DNA of 64,000 bases from an uncultured Pseudomonadota bacterium. GTDB lineage: Bacteria; Myxococcota_A; UBA796; JAFGLY01. The number at the start of each line of letters is the position of its first letter. The stretch's first letter is position 1. Positions 50,600 through 58,802 of the stretch are shown here, piece after piece. The notes below the pieces were generated by a model, which did not search any database, had not been told where the DNA came from, and saw nothing but the letters and a program-made list of their open reading frames with translations. The position numbers and the translations under genes are program-made. The stretch is taken from contig CALDOK010000391.1 of assembly GCA_937912125.1 (NCBI GenBank), forward strand, positions 1 through 64,000. Reading direction: 5' to 3'.

Positions 50600-53100
50600 T
50601 TCGTCTCTCCACCCTCCCCTTCTTCCTGTGCCTGGCCGCCGGTCCCCTGCTGACCAGCTGCGACGGCGCCGGCTCCATGACGGCCGATGGTGTCGTGGTG
50701 CGCGCCCCGGACTTCCCTGCGCGCCTCGAGGCCGCCTTCGCCCGCGCACCCAACGACCACCTGGGCACCGAGGCCCGCAAGAGCCTGGAGAAGGCCCAGG
50801 GCATCTTCCTGGTGGACAATCCCGCCAAGGTCCAGGGCCTGCCCGAGTCTGTCGAAGCGCGCGCCCTGCTGTCCGACCCGGTGGTCAAGGAGCTGCTGCT
50901 GGGCTCCGACGAGGACGCCCTGGCCGACAAGCTGGTGGAGATGAACGTCACGGGCGTGCTGGTGCACTGGCGCCTGCAGTCCGCCATCGACCGCAACAAG
51001 AGCCTCGGCGCTCGGCTGGTGAACCACGACGAGCTCAACCGCTTCCAGCTCACCCGCGTCACCGACGAGCTGTTCATCTACCGGGTGCTGCAGGCCCCGG
51101 TCACTTTCCCGCCCCAGCTGGCCGCCGCCTGCACCATGTCCCTGCGGGGAATGCTGGCCACCGGCCGCGGCATCGACCTCAGCCAGATCCCGGCGCCCCG
51201 AGATGGGCAGTGGGAGCTGATGGCCTCGGTGCGCGGGCAGGGCCGTGAGCTGGGCATCGGCCTGGCCAAGCACGAGAGCCTCAACTCGGCGCTGGCCGAG
51301 CTGGCCCGGGACATCGAGCGCACCCACCGCCGCTACAACGAGTGGTACGGCTTCCCGCCCATCCACGAGCACATCAACGACCTCACCATCGAGATCCATC
51401 GCATCAAGGAGCGCGCCATCGTCGAGCCACGGGATGAGCACGATCTCGAGGACATCTGGGAGATGGGCATCGATGGCGCCATCATCCGCGACTACGAGGA
51501 GCGCAAGGTGGCCGTGTTCCCTGGCTCGGTGGCCTACGCCCGCGCCTACCGCACCGCCGACCAGTTCCTGCGCCACGCCGCCGAGTTCCACGCCATGACC
51601 GACAAGCGCCCGTGGCGGGATCCAGACATCTCCCTCGAGCTGGTGCGCGACCACCAGTACCAGGAGATCCCCGGCAAGGGCCTGGTCTACATGTACCGTG
51701 GCCAAGCCCCGGTACCCCTCGAGCTGGTCACCCTCGACAACACCAAGAAGTCCATCCTGTCGGCCGCGGACTGGTGGGTCTACAACATGAAGCCCGACGG
51801 CTCGGTGGTCTACAAGTGGTGGCCCGCCGAGAACCGCGAGTCCAACGAGTACAACATCGTGCGCCACACGCTGGCCACCTGGAACCTCGCCCTGGCCTAC
51901 CGGCTCGACCCCAAGCCCGAGTACCTCGAGGGCGCCATCCGCTCCCAGGACTTCACCAATACGTTCCTGCAGCACGAAGGCGACATGGCCTTCTACAGCT
52001 TCAACAACAACCAGAAGCTGGGCACCGTGGTGGTAGGCCTGCTGGGCATGATCGAGGTGGCTCGGCTCACGGGCGACCACTCCAACGACGAGCTGATGCG
52101 TCAGCTGGGCAACTTCGTCTGGTACATGCAGGAGGACAACGGAAAGTTCGACCCCTACTACGTGCCCGACGATCACCCCTACGCCGATCAGGTCAACGAC
52201 ATCGTCCCCGGCGAGGCCGCCCTGGCCATGATCGAGCTGTCCAAGTACTTCGAGGAGCCCGACATGATCGAGCCCCTGAAGAAGTACTGGGAGTACTACA
52301 AGCCCTGGTACTACGAGCGCGCAAACCAGAAGCGCACCGACGCTCCCTGGCCCGCCATGGTCTACGACAACGACACCCGCCTCGAGCTGGTGCAGTTTGG
52401 TCCTTGGACGGTCATGGCCGCCAACGCCTACCACGAGGTGACCGGTGACGAAGAGGTCGCCAAGTTCGGCCTCGAGATCGCGCGCTTCATGATCGACTCC
52501 TACGAGTGGACCACCGAGAACGCGCCCTTCCCCGACTACGTGGGCGGCTACTACAAGCTCCCCTACGAGCTCCCTGCAATGCAGGCCTTCTGCTACGCCG
52601 AGGGCACGGCCGCGGCCTACCAGCTGGCCCTGCGCTACGACCCCGAGCAGGCGCCCTACTTCGAGAAGGCCACGCGGGAGACCGTGCGCTTCGCCATGCA
52701 GATGCAGTTCGACGACCTGAACACCTATGCGTTCAGCCGTCCCAAGATGGCCCACGGCGGCATTCGCTACGCCATGAACGAGACCAAGATCCGCATCGAC
52801 TACGTACACCACGCCCTGAGCGCCATGTACATGTACCACAAGGGTGCCTCGAGCGATCCCAACCTGCCCGAAGGCGTCAAGGCCGACGTGCCCATGCTGC
52901 CCGAGCGGCTCGAGCTGGCCATGGCCGCCGCCGAGGCCGCCAGAGCCGAGCAGGCCGCCAAGGTCGCCGAAGCAGGCGAGGCCCCCGAGGTCGCTCAGCC
53001 CCGCCCCGCAGGCACCGCTCCCGAGGTCCCGCTGGGTGTCCACAGCGGCACCACCAGCACCACTCGCGAAGACGACGGCGACCCCGAGGCGGGGGAGTAG
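50596..53100 (+). CDS. large lipoprotein with alpha/alpha-barrel-like domain
   Basis: The 834-aa product has lipoprotein signal FLCLAAGPLLTSC (lipid Cys22). Residues 30-330 form a mixed domain with faint AMMECR1-like features (GRELGIGLAKHESLNSALAELARD). From about 390 to 770 repeated helix pairs with Trp/Tyr-rich ends (YNIVRHTLATWNLALAYRLD, YELPAMQAFCYAEGTAAAYQLAL) resemble (alpha/alpha)6 glycosidase or uronyl-epimerase folds. A Glu/Ala/Pro-rich tail ends it. It is translationally coupled to the GT-C-like membrane protein, suggesting a joint role in a cell-surface glycan. The family was not recognised with certainty. Confidence 0.82.
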   Translation: MIRLSTLPFFLCLAAGPLLTSCDGAGSMTADGVVVRAPDFPARLEAAFARAPNDHLGTEARKSLEKAQGIFLVDNPAKVQGLPESVEARALLSDPVVKELLLGSDEDALADKLVEMNVTGVLVHWRLQSAIDRNKSLGARLVNHDELNRFQLTRVTDELFIYRVLQAPVTFPPQLAAACTMSLRGMLATGRGIDLSQIPAPRDGQWELMASVRGQGRELGIGLAKHESLNSALAELARDIERTHRRYNEWYGFPPIHEHINDLTIEIHRIKERAIVEPRDEHDLEDIWEMGIDGAIIRDYEERKVAVFPGSVAYARAYRTADQFLRHAAEFHAMTDKRPWRDPDISLELVRDHQYQEIPGKGLVYMYRGQAPVPLELVTLDNTKKSILSAADWWVYNMKPDGSVVYKWWPAENRESNEYNIVRHTLATWNLALAYRLDPKPEYLEGAIRSQDFTNTFLQHEGDMAFYSFNNNQKLGTVVVGLLGMIEVARLTGDHSNDELMRQLGNFVWYMQEDNGKFDPYYVPDDHPYADQVNDIVPGEAALAMIELSKYFEEPDMIEPLKKYWEYYKPWYYERANQKRTDAPWPAMVYDNDTRLELVQFGPWTVMAANAYHEVTGDEEVAKFGLEIARFMIDSYEWTTENAPFPDYVGGYYKLPYELPAMQAFCYAEGTAAAYQLALRYDPEQAPYFEKATRETVRFAMQMQFDDLNTYAFSRPKMAHGGIRYAMNETKIRIDYVHHALSAMYMYHKGASSDPNLPEGVKADVPMLPERLELAMAAAEAARAEQAAKVAEAGEAPEVAQPRPAGTAPEVPLGVHSGTTSTTREDDGDPEAGE

Positions 53101-53118
53101 GCTCCTCCCGGGCTGCCT

Positions 53119-53586
53119 TCACTCTTCTTCCGGGTTCACCCCAGCCTCGGCTGCCTGTACGGCTGGGGCTGGGGCTGGGGCTGGGGCGGTGCTGTCGACC
53201 TGTGGCGCGGGTGTCGCTACCTGAGGGAGGGCCCCCGGCTGGCAGCTCGGGCAGAGGGGCTCACCGGGGAAGCGACCCGCCATCAACCTGAAGGCCTGAA
53301 CCGCCCCGCGCTCGTCACCCACTCGCAGTCGGGTGGCCCCCAGCAGGGCCAGCCCGCTCACGGCGCGCTCGGCCTGCATGCCCTCCCCCGCCAGCAGCCG
53401 CGCCTCGAGGGCCCCCAGCAGGTCCAGGACCTGCTCCGCGTCGCCGCGGGCGTGGGCCATGGAGGCCTCGAGCAGCAGCGCCTCGAGGGGTGTGGCGGCG
53501 TAGATGCGCACCCCAGGAACCACAGCATCGTCCTGACCAAGACACGGGGACAACAGCAGCCCGAGGAGCAGCAACAGCAAGACCAT
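53119..53586 (-). CDS. exported helical protein with Pro-Ala tail
   Basis: The 155-aa product has signal sequence VLLLLLLGLLLSPCLG and then TPR-like helices (LEALLLEASMAHARGDAEQVLDLLGALEARLL), a Cys pair (PLCPSC) and a low-complexity tail of Ala-Pro repeats. Cys15 in LLSPC might act as a lipobox, but the context is poor. Convergent with the large lipoprotein gene, 18 bp apart. Function unknown. Confidence 0.65.
   Translation of the reverse strand: MVLLLLLLGLLLSPCLGQDDAVVPGVRIYAATPLEALLLEASMAHARGDAEQVLDLLGALEARLLAGEGMQAERAVSGLALLGATRLRVGDERGAVQAFRLMAGRFPGEPLCPSCQPGALPQVATPAPQVDSTAPAPAPAPAVQAAEAGVNPEEE
53161..53187. repeat. short tandem repeat GGCTGG
   Basis: About four and a half copies of ggctgg, encoding the Ala-Pro run near the C-terminus of the minus-strand exported protein. 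A slippage-prone simple repeat. Confidence 0.9.
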
Positions 53587-53701
53587 TGGGAGCTTTCGTG
53601 TCCGGCCCGTTCCGACCAGCCCAGGATAGCACCCGATGACGCCGGACCTCTACCGCGCTGCGCTCACTTCGGTGAAGCTCCCGTGAAGACTGGGCGGAGG
53701 G

Positions 53702-55084
53702 TCAGCGCTGGTCCTTGGCCCCATGCAGGCAAGGCGCCTTCTCGCCGACCTTCTCCTTGACCTCGCCCTCCCACAGCTCGCGGGAGATCTTCATGGAGCA
53801 GTAGCGAGGCCCGCACATGGAGCAATAGCGCACGTTGTCGCCGTCTTCGCTGATGGGGGCATGCTCCTTGCGGTACTCGCGGGCGCGGTCCCCGTCCAAG
53901 GCCAGGTCGAACTGGGCGTCCCAGTCGAAGCCGAAGCGGGCGCGGGCCATGGCGTCGTCGCGATCCCTGGCGCCGGGAAGTCCGCGAGCGATGTCGGCGG
54001 CGTGGGCCGCGATCTTGTGGGCCACGATCCCGGTGCGAACGTCGTCGGCGTCAGGCAGGCCGAGGTGTTCCTTGGGGGTGACATAGCAGAGCATGGACAC
54101 GCCGAACCAGGCGGCCAGGGCGCCGCCGATGGCCGAGGTGATGTGGTCGTAGCCAGCGCCGATGTCGGTGACCAGCGGGCCCAGCACGTAGAAGGGTGCG
54201 CCGTCGCACAGCTCCTGCTGGCGCTGCACGTTCTCCTGGATCAGGTGCATGGGCACGTGGCCCGGCCCCTCGATCATCACCTGCACGTCCTTGGCCCAGG
54301 CCCGACGACACAGGTCGCCCAGGACCTCGAGCTCACCGTACTGTGCGTCGTCGCAGGCGTCGGCCAGGCAGCCAGGCCGCAGGGAGTCGCCCAGGGACAG
54401 GGTGACGTCGTAGCGCTGGCAGATCTCCAGGATTTCGTCGTATTGGGTGTAGAAGGGGTTCTCCTGGTCGTGGGCCTGCATCCAGCGTGCCATCAGGGAG
54501 CCGCCGCGGCTGACGATGCCTGTGACGCGTTGCTTGGCATCGGGCAGCATCCGCCGCAAGATGCCGCAGTGGATGGTCATATAGTCCACGCCCTGCTCGG
54601 CCTGGGCCTGGATGACCGCCAGCAGGTCGGCGTGGGTGAGCTCCACCACGTCCTCGACCTTGGAGACCGCCTCGTAGATGGGCACGGTGCCGATGGCGAC
54701 GCTGGAGGCCTCGATGATGGCCTGGCGAATGCGAGGGATATCTCCGCCAGTGGAGAGGTCCATGACCGTGTCTGCGCCGTAGCGGATGGCGGTGTCGAGC
54801 TTGAACAGCTCCTGGTCGATGTTCGAGGTCACCGAGGAGTTGCCGATGTTGGCGTTGACCTTGCACCGGGTGCCCAAGCCCACGGCCATGGGCTCGAGGG
54901 TCTGGTGCATGATGTTGGCCGGGATCACCAGCTTGCCGGCAGCCAGCTGGTCGCGGACCCAGGCGGGGTCTACCCGCTCTTGCTCGGCCACGTACAGCAT
55001 CTCCGGGGTGATCTCCCCACGACGGGCCAGGTGCATCTGGGAGACGTTGCCGCGGCGTTCGAGGGCATAGGCGCGCTTGGTCAT
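53702..55084 (-). CDS. thiC: phosphomethylpyrimidine synthase ThiC
   Basis: The 460-aa radical-SAM enzyme converts aminoimidazole ribotide to HMP-phosphate in thiamine synthesis. The C-terminal cluster motif [11 protein letters not shown] (C-x2-C-x4-C) is intact, as are [27 protein letters not shown] and EGPGHVP. The length fits the short bacterial form. The 96 bp upstream show no CUGAGA or TPP-aptamer core, so riboswitch control is not supported. Confidence 0.97.
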   Translation of the reverse strand: MTKRAYALERRGNVSQMHLARRGEITPEMLYVAEQERVDPAWVRDQLAAGKLVIPANIMHQTLEPMAVGLGTRCKVNANIGNSSVTSNIDQELFKLDTAIRYGADTVMDLSTGGDIPRIRQAIIEASSVAIGTVPIYEAVSKVEDVVELTHADLLAVIQAQAEQGVDYMTIHCGILRRMLPDAKQRVTGIVSRGGSLMARWMQAHDQENPFYTQYDEILEICQRYDVTLSLGDSLRPGCLADACDDAQYGELEVLGDLCRRAWAKDVQVMIEGPGHVPMHLIQENVQRQQELCDGAPFYVLGPLVTDIGAGYDHITSAIGGALAAWFGVSMLCYVTPKEHLGLPDADDVRTGIVAHKIAAHAADIARGLPGARDRDDAMARARFGFDWDAQFDLALDGDRAREYRKEHAPISEDGDNVRYCSMCGPRYCSMKISRELWEGEVKEKVGEKAPCLHGAKDQR

Positions 55085-55180
55085 GGCTCTGCTCCACGGG
55101 CCCGTGGGCCCCGGTCGACCCGGGCCTCATACCCCGCGCAGGCCTGGTCGCAAGACCTCCAGGCTCACACCATGCGCTGG

Positions 55181-55732
55181 CTAATGTAGTGGAAGCCGGG
55201 CGCTGCGCTTCGACCGCTCGGGCTCGCGAGGCTGCCGCTTTCGGCTGGCCTGGATGCTCTCGAGCACGAAGCGGGCCACCCAGCCGATGGCGAGCCCCAC
55301 CACCGCGCCCGCCAGCAGATCGCTGGGGTAGTGAACACCCGACACCGAGCGCGCGATGGCGCCCACCACCGCCAGGGCGAAGGCCCAGGGTCGGTTGATG
55401 ACCATGGCCAGGGCGAAGAGGTTGGCGGCGTGGCAGGAGGGCATGGAGAAGGCCGCACCGCAGCCGAAGGGGGCGGTGACCCACTCGTACTCGGCGCAGG
55501 GCCGCAGACGCTCGATGACAGGCTTGAGCACCCGCGCACAGAGCAGGTCGGAGACCACCACCGCCGCCACCACCGCAGGCAGCTCGAGCCAGGTCTTGCG
55601 CCGGGCCACATCCACGACCACCAAGACCAGGAGCAGCAGAGGTGCCCAGGCCTGATCCACCAGCCAGCACAGCTGGTGGATGCCCGGCAGGCCCACCAAG
55701 CCGTTGAGCGTGTGGAGCAGGGAGAGGTCCAC
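55181..55732 (-). CDS. PAP2-family membrane phosphatase
   Basis: The 183-aa integral membrane phosphatase has the three signature motifs of the PAP2/BacA-alternative family: KPVIERLRP, PSCHAAN (usual PSGH) and R-x5-HYPSD (ARSVSGVHYPSDLLAG). The likely substrate is undecaprenyl pyrophosphate or phosphatidate on the periplasmic face. Four to five hydrophobic spans are seen. It starts 1 bp after the upstream nuclease gene ends (both minus strand), so the two are probably co-transcribed. The tail is basic. Confidence 0.88.
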   Translation of the reverse strand: MDLSLLHTLNGLVGLPGIHQLCWLVDQAWAPLLLLVLVVVDVARRKTWLELPAVVAAVVVSDLLCARVLKPVIERLRPCAEYEWVTAPFGCGAAFSMPSCHAANLFALAMVINRPWAFALAVVGAIARSVSGVHYPSDLLAGAVVGLAIGWVARFVLESIQASRKRQPREPERSKRSARLPLH

Positions 55733-55733
55733 G

Positions 55734-56561
55734 CTAGCGGCCCTTGACCTCGTGCAGGCGACGATCCACCTGCTTGCCGGTGCCGTCGAAGATGGTGGCC
55801 AGATCGCGGGTGTTGTTCCACAGCGGAGAATCGCTGCCCAGGAAGATCTTCAGCTGCGCCGTGGGGTCGGTCTGGTGCTCTCCCTTGCCCGAGTGCACCT
55901 GAACCGTGTGCCCGGCGGGGATCACCAGATCGGGCCAGCTGTAGCTCTGGCGACGAATGTTGGTGATGCTGTAGCCCCCCACGCTCACCGGCTCGTCGGT
56001 GATGTTGCAGATGCGCAGGTACTCGCTGTTGGGGTCGGCCCGGTCGTTTCCGCGCCCGTTGGCGTGGAAGCTGGTGATGTGGAGGGCGCCCTGGTAGCGC
56101 TCATGCCCCCAGATTCCCAAGCCAGCCTCACGGGCTCGCGCTTGGGCCTCGAACAGGTGCTCGAGCCCGTCTTCCACCGGCGGGATCAACATGATGTGGG
56201 CGAAGCCCGCCTCGAGCAGCTTCTCCTCGAGGGAGACGCCGTTTATGACCACATCGGCGATCAGGCGCCCGTAGCCGTCTCGCTGGGGATCGCCGTAGCT
56301 GAGCTGCACGAGCTTGCCGGCCACGAAGCTGGCGGCCAGATCCCGAGCCTCTTCGGCGAAGGCCTCCATGGGCCTGAGCTCGGGGGTGTTGACCCAGCGC
56401 AGGCGCACCGGATCGCCCGTGGCGATGGTGACGGTGTCGCCGTCATACACGCGGATGACCACCGCCTCGTCGGGCGGAGGAGGGCCTTCGCCGTCGGACT
56501 TGGGTTCCTGAGACCAGGCAGCGGTGACCAAGAGGGCGAGGGTCAGAGCGAGGAGACGCAT
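55734..56561 (-). CDS. exported thermonuclease-like protein with lamin-tail domain
   Basis: The 275-aa product has signal peptide MRLLALTLALLVTAAWSQ. Residues 30-160 form an SNase domain (VYDGDTVTI, RLRWVNTPE, RDGYGRLIAD with the catalytic Arg/Glu positions); residues 170-275 form a lamin-tail (LTD) beta-sandwich (YLRICNITDEPVSVGGYSI, FDGTGKQVDRR). LTD domains are often joined to exported nucleases, suggesting extracellular DNA degradation or nutrient scavenging. ATG 56561 sits at the signal peptide. It is followed at once by the PAP2 gene. Confidence 0.9.
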   Translation of the reverse strand: MRLLALTLALLVTAAWSQEPKSDGEGPPPPDEAVVIRVYDGDTVTIATGDPVRLRWVNTPELRPMEAFAEEARDLAASFVAGKLVQLSYGDPQRDGYGRLIADVVINGVSLEEKLLEAGFAHIMLIPPVEDGLEHLFEAQARAREAGLGIWGHERYQGALHITSFHANGRGNDRADPNSEYLRICNITDEPVSVGGYSITNIRRQSYSWPDLVIPAGHTVQVHSGKGEHQTDPTAQLKIFLGSDSPLWNNTRDLATIFDGTGKQVDRRLHEVKGR

Positions 56562-56614
56562 GGGACACATCCGGGGCTGGTGCGAGGCCACCTTTGCACG
56601 TTCCGAGCCAGCGT

Positions 56615-57505
56615 TCAACCTGTCGTGCGCTCCTCGAGCAGGACCTGCAGGGCGAGCTCTCCAGCGCGGTAGGACGAGCGCACCAAGGGGCCGCTGGCCA
56701 CCATGGAGAAGCCCAAGGCTCGGGCCCGGGCTTCCCAGGCCTCGAACTCGGCGGGCTCGACATAGCGCTCCACAGCCATGCAGCGAGGGTTTGGCTGCAG
56801 GTACTGGCCGAGGGTGACCGCATCGACCCCCACGGACCGCAGATCCTGGAGGCTGGCCAGGACCTCGTCCTCGCCCTCGCCCAGGCCCAGCATCAGCGAA
56901 GACTTGGTCAGCCCGTCGGGCCGCAGATCCTTGGCGATGCGCAGCACCTCGAGAGAGCGGTCGTAGCTGGCCCGCTGGTCGCGCGCCCTGGGGGTGAGGC
57001 TGCGCACCACCTCGAGGTTGTGGGCGAAGACGGCGGGCTGGGCCGCGAGCACGGTGGCGATGGCCTGGCGGTCGCCCCCAAAGTCCGGCGTGAGCACCTC
57101 GACGCGGGTCTCGGGGCTGCGCGCACGGATGGCGCGCACCGTAGCGGCGAAGTGAGCGGCCCCCCCGTCGGGCAGATCGTCACGGTCCACGCTGGTGAGC
57201 ACCACCCAGCGCAGCTTCCACTGGGCCGCGGCCTTGGCCACATTGCTCGGCTCCTGGGCATCCAGCACACCGCCGGGCTTGCCCGTGGCCACTGCGCAGA
57301 AGCGGCACCCCCGGGTGCAGACCTCGCCCATGATCAGGAAGGTCGCTGTGCCACAGCCCCAGCACTCCCCGATGTTGGGACAGCGGGCCTCCTCGCACAC
57401 CGTGTGCAGTCCGAGATCCCGCAGGGTGCCCTTGATCTCACCGAAGGTCTCTCCCCCGCCGGGGCGGACCTTGAGCCAGGGGGGCTTGCGACGGGGTACG
57501 GGCAT
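56615..57505 (-). CDS. lipA: lipoyl synthase LipA
   Basis: The 296-aa radical-SAM enzyme inserts sulphur into octanoyl groups on lipoyl domains such as the E2 of the 2-oxoglutarate dehydrogenase encoded at the window start. The auxiliary cluster Cys motif CEEARCPNIGEC, the radical-SAM motif CTRGCRFC and the C-terminal R-S-S-Y motif (VRSSYRAGE) are present. No lipB is adjacent. It is divergent from the peroxiredoxin gene across 115 bp. It lies upstream of the nuclease-PAP2 pair on the same strand. Confidence 0.97.
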   Translation of the reverse strand: MPVPRRKPPWLKVRPGGGETFGEIKGTLRDLGLHTVCEEARCPNIGECWGCGTATFLIMGEVCTRGCRFCAVATGKPGGVLDAQEPSNVAKAAAQWKLRWVVLTSVDRDDLPDGGAAHFAATVRAIRARSPETRVEVLTPDFGGDRQAIATVLAAQPAVFAHNLEVVRSLTPRARDQRASYDRSLEVLRIAKDLRPDGLTKSSLMLGLGEGEDEVLASLQDLRSVGVDAVTLGQYLQPNPRCMAVERYVEPAEFEAWEARARALGFSMVASGPLVRSSYRAGELALQVLLEERTTG

Positions 57506-57620
57506 GGCTCACCTCGCGAGGGAGGTATTCCGCCTCGCTCCCCTCGTCATGGTGCGCGGCTCACCCTTGACGGCGGTGCCAGTGGATCCCAGGTTGGGCA
57601 CTCCATTCCAGGAGAGATCC

Positions 57621-58082
57621 ATGTCCTGTCTCAACGTCGGCGAGCCCGCCCCCGAGTTCACCCTCCCCGCCAGCGACGGGAGCGAGATCAGCCTCTCCTC
57701 CCTGCGCGGCAAGCGCGTGGTGCTGTACTTCTACCCCAAAGACAACACCTCCGGCTGCACCGCCCAGGCCTGCGGCTACCGGGATCAGCTGCCCGGCATC
57801 GTAGCCAAGAACGCCGTGGTCATCGGTGTGTCCAGGGACTCGGGCAAGGTGCACCAGGGCTTCGCCGCCAAGCATGCCCTGCCCTTCACCCTGCTCACCG
57901 ACGCCGATCACGCCGTCCACGCGCTGTACGGCGCCTGGGGAGAGAAGACCATGTACGGCAAGAAGGTCATGGGAGTCATCCGCACCACCGTGCTCATCGA
58001 CGAGCAGGGCGTCCTCCTGGACGTCAAGCACAAGGTCCAGGCCAAGAAGGACCCGGAGCGAGTGCTGAACTTGCTGGGCTAA
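57621..58082 (+). CDS. bcp: thioredoxin-dependent thiol peroxidase (Bcp/PrxQ)
   Basis: The 153-aa cytosolic peroxiredoxin reduces peroxides. The peroxidatic Cys is in FYPKDNTSGCT, with the resolving Cys five residues later (AQACG), the classic atypical 2-Cys pattern of Bcp. GKKVMGVIRTTVLID is the conserved C-terminal part. ATG 57621 has GGAG upstream. Its TAA interlocks with the sfsA stop (CTAA at 58079-58082). Confidence 0.95.
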   Translation: MSCLNVGEPAPEFTLPASDGSEISLSSLRGKRVVLYFYPKDNTSGCTAQACGYRDQLPGIVAKNAVVIGVSRDSGKVHQGFAAKHALPFTLLTDADHAVHALYGAWGEKTMYGKKVMGVIRTTVLIDEQGVLLDVKHKVQAKKDPERVLNLLG

Positions 58083-58795
58083 GCCAACACCACCGGCAGC
58101 TCCGCCCCCAGCACCAGGCTGGCGCTGGTGATGTGCAGGCCGTGGGCCACGGCCTCGACGCCGCGGGCGACCACCTCGCGCAGCAGCCGCCCGTACTCCG
58201 GATCGATGTCGTCGGCAGGGCCCACCGCCCGCGCGTCACTGCGTGACGCCAGGTAGAAGATCACGGCCCTGTGCCCCTGCTCCGCCATGTCCGCCAGCTC
58301 CAGCAGGTGCTTCTGCCCCCGGGTGGTCACGGCGTCGGGGAAGCGGGACATGCCAGGCTGGGCCAGCATGGTGGCGTTCTTGACCTCGACCCAGCACGGT
58401 GGCCTGCCCTCAGCCTCGAGCAGCAGATCGATGCGGCTGTTGCGAGAGCCGTACCTCACCTCTGACCGCACGCTGTCGTAGCCCGCCAGGCTGGGCGCCA
58501 ACCCCGCCAGGATGCCCTCCTTGACCAGATGGTTGGGCAGCTGGGTGTTGACCATGATGGCCGTGCAGCCCCCCTCGCCCATGAAGCTCTGCTCGAGGGT
58601 CCACTTCAGCTTGCGCTTGGGTCCATCCGCAGGGGAGACCAGCACCCGACAGCCGGGCTCGATGCAGGTCTTCATGGTGCCCGAGTTTGGCACATGCACG
58701 ACGACCTCGCGGCCATCCTCGAGCACCACGTCCGCCATGAAGCGCTTGTAGCGCCGCAGGAGGGTGCCGGGGACCAGCTCGACCGGGTAGCGCAC
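58079..58795 (-). CDS. sfsA: SfsA-family DNA/RNA nuclease-like protein
   Basis: The 238-aa protein with an OB-like N-terminus and a restriction-endonuclease-like core was first named sugar fermentation stimulation protein and belongs to a nuclease family. Motifs are ADVVLEDG, VHVPNSGTMKTCIEPG, YGSRNSRIDLLLE and CWVEVKNATML (E-x-K). GTG 58795 starts 7 bp after the bamA stop; an upstream longer reading would invade bamA. Its 3' end interlocks with bcp. Confidence 0.92.
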   Translation of the reverse strand: MRYPVELVPGTLLRRYKRFMADVVLEDGREVVVHVPNSGTMKTCIEPGCRVLVSPADGPKRKLKWTLEQSFMGEGGCTAIMVNTQLPNHLVKEGILAGLAPSLAGYDSVRSEVRYGSRNSRIDLLLEAEGRPPCWVEVKNATMLAQPGMSRFPDAVTTRGQKHLLELADMAEQGHRAVIFYLASRSDARAVGPADDIDPEYGRLLREVVARGVEAVAHGLHITSASLVLGAELPVVLA

Positions 58796-58802
58796 GGCGA
58801 CC

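Noticed and set aside
55085-55180. TPP riboswitch upstream of thiC
   Set aside because: The leader lacks the CUGAGA and conserved aptamer core.
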